The position numbers were made by a program, and so were the translations under genes. A model generated the notes under the pieces. It saw nothing but the letters and a program-made list of their open reading frames with translations. It was not told where the DNA came from and searched no databases. A DNA stretch of 64,000 bases. Origin: Echinometra lucunter. Its lineage: Eukaryota; Echinodermata; Echinoidea; Camarodonta; Echinometridae. Shown here piece after piece: positions 56,446 through 64,000 of the stretch. The stretch spans positions 20,366,143 through 20,430,142 of the forward strand of contig CM057169.1 of assembly GCA_029962745.1 (NCBI GenBank), written 5' to 3'. How positions within the stretch are numbered: the stretch's first letter is position 1; every line of letters starts with the position of its first letter.

Positions 56446-59400
56446 CTGTAAGTACAGCAAATTAAAATAAACATTATAAATGAAGAGTTCTTGATGTTAG
56501 CATATCTAAAGGTGGTGGTGAAATGGGTTTTTACAGACGTGTATCAATCAATTATGATTTTTTTTTACGTCTGGGACCGACCTTTAACGTCACCATCCGA
56601 AAGACGTGGCAAATGTAGATTCATGTCTTGCCAAAGGACATTAGTGCCATGGCAGGGATTCAAACCCCAGACCTCGGGTTCAAAGTTCGGACACTTATCC
56701 ACTCAGCCACAACACCTCTACCTCTACTAGTCACAATATATGGGGGGCTGAGATGTTCACTGACCCCCCTTGCTTCTACTTCGAAAGTGTATCTCTTGGT
56801 ATTGAGTTATACATCAGCGCAAAGGTCAACAAACTTTTCCAACTTTTGCGCGAATGAAAAATATTGCTGGTAATTCTCGGTGCTGCATGTGTGTATAACT
56901 GACACACTAAAAACTGAACTTGATTTTCAGTACAAAATCAATGGTAATGATGCAACAAAGGATTGCACTTGAAATATCTTGCATTCAATCACTTGCGTGT
57001 TATAACATGCACTTTAAACTCCCTGCGGTCCCCTCCACCCCCCCCCCCCCCCAATATTTGAACGGGCCCTTATAGTGTCAAGCCCTGGGTCAAGTCACAG
57101 TTAATACTTACGTAGGCTTCTCCATGGTGTCTTTACCCAGGTCGAGATCTTCAAGATTGACCATGACGCCCTCGTGTGTCATGCCTGACATCTCCTTACA
57201 CTCGATGGGTACCTTCTTGATCTGATCCAGCTCAAACTTCAGATTATCTGATTGGAAGAGATAATGATCGCAATTTAGTGAACAGGTGCAATGGTAATAA
57301 CGAACATGCTTTGGAGAATATATCAGAGAAGGCACCTGATAGATACCATTACCTCTTCCCATCTACCCCAAAACCTAATCAGATCACCTTCCTATGGTGA
57401 TGTATACTAGTACCTAGTTTTAAAGATCATACCTTAAATGGTTCTTGAGATATTGTGTTAACTAGGCAAATGCCAAAAATGTCATGATTTGATCTCTGTG
57501 ACCTTAACCTTTGACCTTCAAACCCCTAAATCTAATCAGATCATCTTCCTTTGGTGATGCATACTAGTACTTAGTTTGAAGTTCTTACCTCAAATGGTTC
57601 TTAAGATATCGTGTTAACAAGGCTAACACTTGAAATTTCATATCTTTGACCTATGTGACCTTGACCTTTGACCTACAAACCCCAAAATCAAGTCAGATCA
57701 TCCACCTATGTTGATACATACTAGGACCAAGTTTGAAGTTCATACCTCAAACGGTTCTCGAGATATCACATTAACGATAAAGCAGCACAGGCAGATGCAC
57801 GGATGGATGGACAACAAACGAACAAGAAATTTTTCTTTCTTTCATTACCTTCCACAATATCTCCCAGTTTGATAGCCGTCTTGTAGCACATATCACTGGT
57901 CCAGAAGGCAGGCACGGAGGGGTGCAGACGGCATGTATCCTGAGCTGTGTGAAGACCCAATCTGTGAAGCAGAGCCTCGAAGTGAGTATCCTTGTGGGCA
58001 TACTCCGAACTCTCCGTGAACGGGATGATAGGGACGGACTTTCCTTCAGCTGTGTAAGGAAGCAGAAAAAATATCATACAGATAATGAAATAATGAATGC
58101 TATACCATAAAATATGGATATGATGCATTTAAAATGTAAATATGATTTACCTTCGTGTATTTACATGGTAGAAAAAGGATTTGCAGTAAATATTCATAAC
58201 ACTGTAAAAGAAGTTATTCAATTAATCATGAAAAAGACTGGGGGAAAATGGAAATTACTGGAATCTACTTAAAGTGGTTAACATTTCCGGAAGGCATATT
58301 AATTGAAAAATGCAATGTAATGTCAGTAGAAGTGTTTTCAATGTTTCTTTTGAATTGCTTTCATTTATAGGTGCATTAATTTACACAGACTGTGTCACAA
58401 TATCAGTTCTTAGTTGAACAATCAAATGTAAAAGCACAAATTTTTACAACATATACATGTACGTCTGGTGATATTGATACTTACAACAACAGTGCCAGAT
58501 GTGAGGCTCTCCAACATGGACCTTAGGGCAGTCTACGGACAAAACACATAGAAAGAAATCATCATTTTGCGTGCTTCAAAATGTTGCTTCAATCATCTTT
58601 TGGGAGCCAGAAGGCATTAGAGGACTTTGTCAGATTTAACTGAAATGCTTTCCTGTACTATGGAGACAAACAACAGTCTATTACATCACAATAACGAAAA
58701 TGCAATGTTATCAATATATGCTTATAAAATATGGACCTTCAGAAATTATCTGCAAATTCACAACAACAACAACAAAAAAATGGAAACTTTATATTCAGCT
58801 AGATATCATACCTGCTTAAATTAACATTGGTTTGATTTGGTTGCTAAACTGAGCAAGGGAATGTGTATCATAATGGTGTATATCTGAAACAACTGTGTGA
58901 TTATTTTTGCTGATGCTTACTTAGTTTGAAGTAGCAGATCTCCAGAAGAACACTTTGCAGTTCAGTTATCTCTTCATCAAATCCTGTACCAGAATAAAGG
59001 AGAAAATAATAAGACATACTACTGAGTATATGATCTATTTCAAATATATGTTTGATATATGAGACCCTCCACCACAAAACGACCAATAAGTTAGAAATTT
59101 GACATTTTACATTTTAACAAAGTTTAAAAGCTTGGAATCTAAGCTATTGAATGATGCCTTGTCAAGACCCTGCAAACCCTTTGAAAATTAATGAGAATGG
59201 GAGCATGTCAGACAGGCTAATCTCCAGAATAACAGAGAAAGCAGGATATAAAGATGAGTGACCATTCAGGAGTGCCATGCTGGTGTCCTATTGTTTGTCT
59301 CACTGAAAGGTTGAATGAAAATCCCCTAGTATCGACTGTGAAAGGATTATCAGATTAAGCTCAAACTTGGAATAGTTTCAAAGGAGATATACCTCTCTCC

Positions 59401-62400
59401 CTGTTTAGATTTTCAAAGGCACATAGAAAATCTGAGTTATGTATACATAATAATGTGAGGGTTTTACCCAGCATGCTGGCATAGTTTTAGTTCAAAATTC
59501 CCCCAAAATCGTAATTTTAAATCAAAGAAAAAAATACATTTCTACATTACAGAAGGCTCCAAAGTTTGGTCAGAAGGCAGATCAATATATGAACTATCAG
59601 AAATATAAAAACCCTAAAATCCAACTTTTCAACCTCAAGCACTCTATTTTAGCTGTTTACTCTAAAACTCCTACTGCGAGTTTGAGACTTATTGGTCGTT
59701 TTGTGGTGGAGGGTCACAAATGTACATAATTCTAAAGAGATTTCCAAACTTTTCATTAGGTGTAAGATGTATGTGATATTACATCCTAAATGACATGCAA
59801 ATGACTTGGGCCAGTTGAAACCAAGCACCATATTAGAGACACAGGCCTGTATTCGTAAAGGTGTATTAATAAACCATGGTTTAAATCTGTGGCTTAACTA
59901 TGGGTAGCCAAATGTGACAACTCTGTCTACACTGTAATGTTTCTTATGTTTACTAAACTTCTGGTCTCATAACTGTACTTATCATTCCAAGGCAGTTTTT
60001 AATAGCTTGAGTACCAAAAATGCTGATAAAATGAACATCTACTGTTACAGATTTGTGTTACATTTGGCTACCCATAGTTAGACCACTCATTTAAATCATG
60101 GTTTAACTTAGTAAACCTTTGTGAATACTGGCCATTGAGTCTGACAAACAAGGCTTCCCTACCTTTGAATCTTAGTGCCGCTAGACATTCTTCAACGGTA
60201 AGATTCTGGATGGCCTTGGTGGACTTTGAGGATGTATTTAATGTCTCTAGGTCATCATCTTCATCATCGCTCTCATCCCGTGGCACAAACAGGCCTTTGG
60301 CATTGCCTGTAAACTTCTGCAACTGTTTGAAATAAAGGAGTACAGAAAGAAATCGGATGGTACAAAATAAGTAAAAGGTCAACTTTTTTCGCAATTTGTA
60401 TTCCTTTACATGATTTGATTTTAGTACAACGAGCATTTCGCATAAACCCTAGCCCGAGTTATCCCGGGCTTAGTGCTCAACAGGTTAAAAGAAGTGCAAA
60501 GTTCTGGCAATTCTTACAACTACAGCTAATACTGAAAGCTAATGCTTGAATTTTTTTTTTTTTTAAAGAGAGAGAGGCATCTTACCTTGTTTTTACTCAG
60601 TGCATCAGTTATGTGCTTCCTGACAATAAAAGAAACAAAATATAGAGAGATATTAAGTTTTCTCCCCTTGCATGGGATCTTTAAGTTACATAAAAATATT
60701 GTTAAATCAAGCATTCATACCCATGTATATCAACTATCAAAATCATGCAATACAGTATCAGGTTACAAGTAAACCATGGCAAAACAAGGACAACCATTAG
60801 CATAACCTTTATATAAATGCAAAATAAGATGTCAAAAAGCAGCCATGCAGAAGTAAAGTGGATTTGAAAATATGGGAATCTTCCACTAGAAATGGACATC
60901 TTTTGAAGGATAAGACATCCTAGCTAACAGCCTGGTCAAAGGTTTTAACCCATTTGTGACATAGGTCCACATTTTGTGGTTTGGTCTAATATCTTTTGAT
61001 GCAAAGCCCTAAAAATCATACCAAATACATGAGCAGAAAGAGCAAAAAATTCTACACAAACTGTGCCCATGTTGGTTGCGTCAATATTCGTTGTTTGATG
61101 CTGAAAATATTTTAAAGGAAAATAAGCACTAAAATCCTTAAATTGGCAATGTGATAGAAAGTTTAAAATCATCGTTTTCCCCTGCAAATTGGCAACTTTT
61201 CGACTTCTCATCATAATTTCTGTCAATTTATATTCATTTTAGATACATGACGTTTTATAAGAAAAATGTAGCAATAAAACAGAAATGTTGGTGTTGCCAA
61301 TTTGAAGAATAAAAGCTGATCAAATTAGGCTTTAAATAATTCCTGTCACGAATGGGTTAAGTTAGGAATATTGTTGGTGATAGGAATGTGTCACTGCACG
61401 GTAGATTATCACAACATACCTCTTATAAGGGCGGATGCTATCCAGCATGGTAACCGTTTGCAGACACTTCTCCTTGTTCACACTGCCCAGGATACAGAAC
61501 TCATGTATGATGTAGTCTATCAGATCATGGGATTGCTGTGGATACCACACATAAGAAATCATGTCAGTAAAAGAAACAAAATTCAAGGATTTGACTGGAT
61601 TGTGTATCGAAGACGGCTGTTTGCATTTCATAAATACAAGACATAAGTTTACACTATAATCCACCTACAATGAACAAAAAATGTCGATCAATTTGTCAAC
61701 AGTTTCAAAGCTGCAAGAAAATATTAACCTGTGGGGCCCTGATTACAAGCAGAACTCTGCTTCTTTTATAGTAGTCCTAACCTTCATTATATAATGTGCT
61801 TTTTTTAAAATATATAAACTGTAAATTGTTTTTAATGAAAGGATAAATAAATTGAAATTGAATTGAAATTGAACCTGTTGTGATTGATTTGATTACAGTA
61901 TAACACACATTTTCTGTGGACCCTAGCCAGGCCCCTGAAGCTCTGCCATTTTGTCCAGATCCATTAGAAGGCCGACCTAAGCATCCATCAATATTCATGA
62001 TCAAAAATGAATAATTCCTTTTGTAAGATGCTTCCAACTAGTAGCATTTGTTTGTACGCATAATGAAACATTACACGCATCAGCATACCGCATGCACAGT
62101 TAAGGCACAATAAATGCGCAACAAATGCGCATTCAAACAATAATGCAACAGTGTAATCGATATCATGGCGATAACAGGTGCTTAGCAGCCCCTTCAAATG
62201 ATACTAAAGAGGCAGGGCCAAATGTATTTCGCGTAATGATATCCACGCGTGCTGCTTTTCGTCTAGTAAATTTATTATATGTCTATGACCCTAGCCCTAG
62301 TTATCCTGGGCTTAGTATGCAACAGGTTAAGAAAGAAGAAAAATTAAAGGAATTACACTTGAGTAGAGACAGAGTACAATGTATACATGTATCATAAGTA

Positions 62401-64000
62401 AATAAATGATAAACAAAGTGATAACATTCTCTTTTCTAGGAAAGCTTCCATTTTACTGACAGGGGTGAAAAAAAATATTTAAAAAAAAAATGAAAGAGAG
62501 GAAAGACAAAGCTCATATCCAGTCCTATAATTCCTTCTTTCATCTCACACAATTTCCAATAATTTAATCTCCAAAATGGGTTCATTTATGTACTCAAACT
62601 CTAAACCCTATGTCTAAACTCTAAACCCTAGACATTCCATATTAGCCATCAAAGTGTTTGCAAAAACAACTGTACTCAGAGTCTACACCAACTAATCTTA
62701 CAAGTAAAGCTTGTAATACTATCATTCCATCTTCCTATCAATGCTCGTCTCTCGCTCAGTCATTACGCATGCAAACTGAACTGTTCCACTTCGGGAGAAA
62801 AACCCTTCTATCCCTTGACTAAACCTTTCTTCCCACGCACGCTATGGATAAGGTAAAACCATTAACAGGTAACCTACATCCCTAGAGGCCAGATAAATCT
62901 CATAAGCCCATCACACACTATACGATCAGTATGCAATCCGATTTGGGAAAGAATTTGTTACAGCAATTGATGTGAAATTCAAACATATACAATATTAATG
63001 ATCAAAGTACTGATATATTCAAATATGAAGTAGTCTGCGGTTACCTTTGAAATGTGGCCACTGCTTGCTTCCCAAAGACTAGCAAAAGAGGTCAGGACGG
63101 GTATCTGATAGAGGACCTCCGGCTGGGCGATGTCTACCGCAATGTGATGCATCATCGTCATGACAACCTCGTTCTCTTCCAGGGTGTTATGAGAGAACTT
63201 GGAGAGCATGTAGTTGTAGACACGCATGATGGGCCTAGTAGCAAATCTGTTGAGACAGAAGGAATGATGTATTACTCAATGAAACAGCCATCACTTAGGC
63301 TTCTTAGTTTAATGTCGTTGTGCGGAAGAACGCGTTCGGAACGCAAAATACAGAAATACAAAAATTAAAATGTCTATTTTTATATATTGGAATAAGATTT
63401 TAGCAAAGATCATGCCACAAGAAGATCATATATCAATTAACAAGGTCTACAGGCTACCCGTGAAATTATCAATCATTGTTTGAAAAAAATGATTTTCAAC
63501 AATTTTCCATCTTGCGTTCCAGATGTGTTCTTTCCCACATCATAAAGCTAAAATGCCTTAAATGGCTGGGAATAAAATCACAATGACATGATCCACAGTT
63601 ACATGTAAGTATTCCTATAATGACCACAACATTAAAACCATTTTTAACAACCAACTATATAAACAGACAGCTGCCCAAGAAGACTGCATTCTGGTCATCG
63701 AGAACAGTGAACCTCATTTACACATAATCAAAGTATTTCACATGTTATATCTGAGATTCTAGCATACTGACAGACTGATCAGAGCTTGGTTCACACAATA
63801 GTTCAAGAAAATATGAGAGCTGTGATCTTAATTTGTGTGCATCTTTCTCTATTTCTTGTGATGTATTGGACAGCAAATATCTTGGGTATGCCCATGTATA
63901 CGTTAGTTTTAACTGGATTGAGAACAACCCTGACATATAAAAAACTTACTTTCCAATATGTTTGGTCATGTCCAGTTTGCCCCACTGGGGCCGATGAATG
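56370..64000 (-). CDS. tim: timeless-family protein, C-terminal ten exons (gene runs off the window)
   Basis: Exons 64000-63950, 63246-63045, 61535-61420, 60619-60586, 60322-60163, 58983-58921, 58532-58485, 58049-57849, 57247-57112 and 56445-56370 join in phase, giving about 361 C-terminal residues. Against remembered animal TIMELESS, the segment EVVMTMMHHIAVDIAQPEVL matches the CIVKMLHRLAHDLKMEALLF block, ILGSVNKEKCLQTV matches FALAAVNQKAFVELL, and SVPIIPFTE...FEALLHRLGL matches the PARP-binding-region block AVPLVPLTE...FQQLLRKLGV. Timeless proteins act in the circadian clock (insect type) or in replication-fork protection (timeout type). The short acidic linker (DESDDEDDD) and absence of the Myb-like repeats seen in mammalian TIMELESS favour the clock type, but that is inference. 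Stop TAA at 56372-56370. Confidence 0.75.
56525..56719 (-). mobile_element. tRNA-derived SINE, copy 2 (just upstream of the last timeless exon)
   Basis: Same head and body as 39169-39357, in the same strand orientation, with a few more substitutions in the B-box half (GGTTTGAATCC). Lies in the last timeless intron, ~80 bases before the terminal exon. Confidence 0.88.
57112..57247 (-). CDS. tim: timeless-family exon
   Basis: Acceptor CTTCCAATCAG; DNLKFELDQIKKVPIECKEM, later NLEDLDLGKDTMEKP plus two bases; donor GTAAGT. Confidence 0.85.
57430..57780. repeat. diverged TGACCTTTGACC repeat (timeless intron)
   Basis: Two to three ~150-bp units (GTGACCTTAACCTTTGACC..., ...TATGTGACCTTGACCTTTGACCTAC) separated by AAGTTTGAAGTTCATACCTC blocks. 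Same general design as the array at 23729-25708, but a different family. Confidence 0.75.
57849..58049 (-). CDS. tim: timeless-family exon with the PIIPFTE...LLHRLGL block
   Basis: Acceptor CTTCCTTACACAG; SEGKSVPIIPFTESSEY, THFEALLHRLGLHTAQD, VPAFWTSDMCYKTAIKLGDI; donor GTAATG. FW follows the block as in vertebrate TIMELESS (ETFWRIPAKL). Confidence 0.87.
58485..58532 (-). CDS. tim: timeless-family small exon (48 nt)
   Basis: Acceptor TTTTGTCCGTAG; NCPKVHVGEPHIWHCC plus one base; donor GTAAGT. Confidence 0.8.
58921..58983 (-). CDS. tim: timeless-family exon
   Basis: Acceptor TTCTGGTACAG; GFDEEITELQSVLLEICYFKL plus one base; donor GTAAGC. Corresponds to the helix before the PIIPFTE block. Confidence 0.82.
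59061..59717. mobile_element. MITE with ~28-bp inverted ends GACCCTCCACCACAAAACGACC
   Basis: CCCTCCACCACAAAACGACC at the left (from 59065) is inverted at the right end. The interior is non-coding. In a timeless intron. Confidence 0.85.
59844..60133. mobile_element. GGCCTGTATTCG-ended palindromic MITE
   Basis: Ends GGCCTGTATTCGTAAAGG and CCTTTGTGAATACTGGCC; the sub-terminal CTATGGGTAGCCAAATGTGA is inverted. It stops 30 bases from a timeless exon. Confidence 0.85.
60163..60322 (-). CDS. tim: timeless-family exon with acidic linker
   Basis: Acceptor TTTCAAACAG; LQKFTGNAKGLFVPRDESDD, then further Asp/Glu and Ser/Thr; donor GTAGGG, phase 1. The acidic serine-rich stretch is a plausible kinase-regulated linker. 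Confidence 0.82.
60586..60619 (-). CDS. tim: timeless-family small exon (34 nt)
   Basis: Acceptor TTATTGTCAG; completes Arg then KHITDALSKNK; donor GTAAGA. Phase matches both neighbours. Confidence 0.82.
60949..61356. mobile_element. piggyBac-type MITE, copy 3
   Basis: TTAA on both sides (60945-60948, 61357-61360); starts CCCATTTGTGACATAGG and ends CCTGTCACGAATGGG. Same orientation as copy 1. In a timeless intron. Confidence 0.9.
61420..61535 (-). CDS. tim: timeless-family exon
   Basis: Acceptor GTATCCACAG; QSHDLIDYIIHEFCILG then SVNKEKCLQTVTMLDSIRPYK plus two bases; donor GTATGT. Confidence 0.85.
63045..63246 (-). CDS. tim: timeless-family exon, helical repeat region
   Basis: Acceptor CTCAACAG; 1 + 201 bases; FATRPIMRVYNYMLSKF... 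to SSGHISK; donor GTAACC. This holds the best timeless match. Confidence 0.85.
63950..64000 (-). CDS. tim: timeless-family exon (partial at window edge)
   Basis: Reads RPQWGKLDMTKHIGK and ends in two bases before donor GTAAGT. The upstream part is outside the window. Confidence 0.7.

Noticed and set aside
62613..62635. Telomere-like CTCTAAACCCTA repeats
   Set aside because: Only two or three short units within ordinary intron sequence.

Overview
This is a eukaryotic nuclear window. It is AT-rich, with small exons in long introns, GT-AG splice sites, polyadenylation signals, microsatellites and dense short inverted-repeat transposons. The gene content and repeats fit a deuterostome marine invertebrate. 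I favour an echinoderm, probably sea-urchin-like, but this is inference because no species marker is present.

Four protein genes can be built exon by exon with consistent reading phase. (1) On the plus strand at 9952-13083 is a two-exon gene for a 150-residue protein beginning MGCGSS, a classic N-myristoylation/palmitoylation N-terminus. (2) On the minus strand at 44388-21895 is a complete 13-exon gene for a 727-residue HECT E3 ubiquitin ligase. It resembles the linker plus HECT part of small HERC proteins (HERC3/4) but has no RCC1 propeller. (3) On the plus strand at 45118-48017 is a complete selenoprotein T gene (194 residues including selenocysteine). Its UGA selenocysteine codon is in a Cys-Ile-Ser-Sec motif that ends-to-begins across an intron. 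(4) On the minus strand at 64000-56370 are the last ten exons of a timeless-family gene, whose 5' part lies outside the window.

Layout: 1-9950 is gene-poor and repeat-bearing; 9952-13930 holds the MGCGSS gene; 14000-21700 is intergenic with nested transposons and a reverse-transcriptase relic; 21700-44388 is the HECT gene; 44389-45117 is a head-to-head (possibly bidirectional) promoter interval; 45118 to about 51990 is selenoprotein T with a long 3' untranslated region; 52000-56369 is the tail-to-tail interval; 56370-64000 is the timeless-family gene. No operon-like functional link is apparent. The only shared architecture is the divergent HECT/SELENOT start and the convergent SELENOT/timeless ends.

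The most unusual feature is the HECT locus. Three separate pieces of its own exons (terminal exon, exon 10, exon 5) have nearby duplicate fragments. Its HECT domain appears to lack a conserved N-lobe segment. Its last intron but one carries a three-fold, four-monomer higher-order satellite in which every monomer holds a perfect DR1 nuclear-receptor half-site pair. The window also has three related TTAA-flanked piggyBac-type MITEs, nested MITEs with 9-bp target duplications, and several pogo/mariner-type MITEs. The selenoprotein T SECIS element could not be located by eye.
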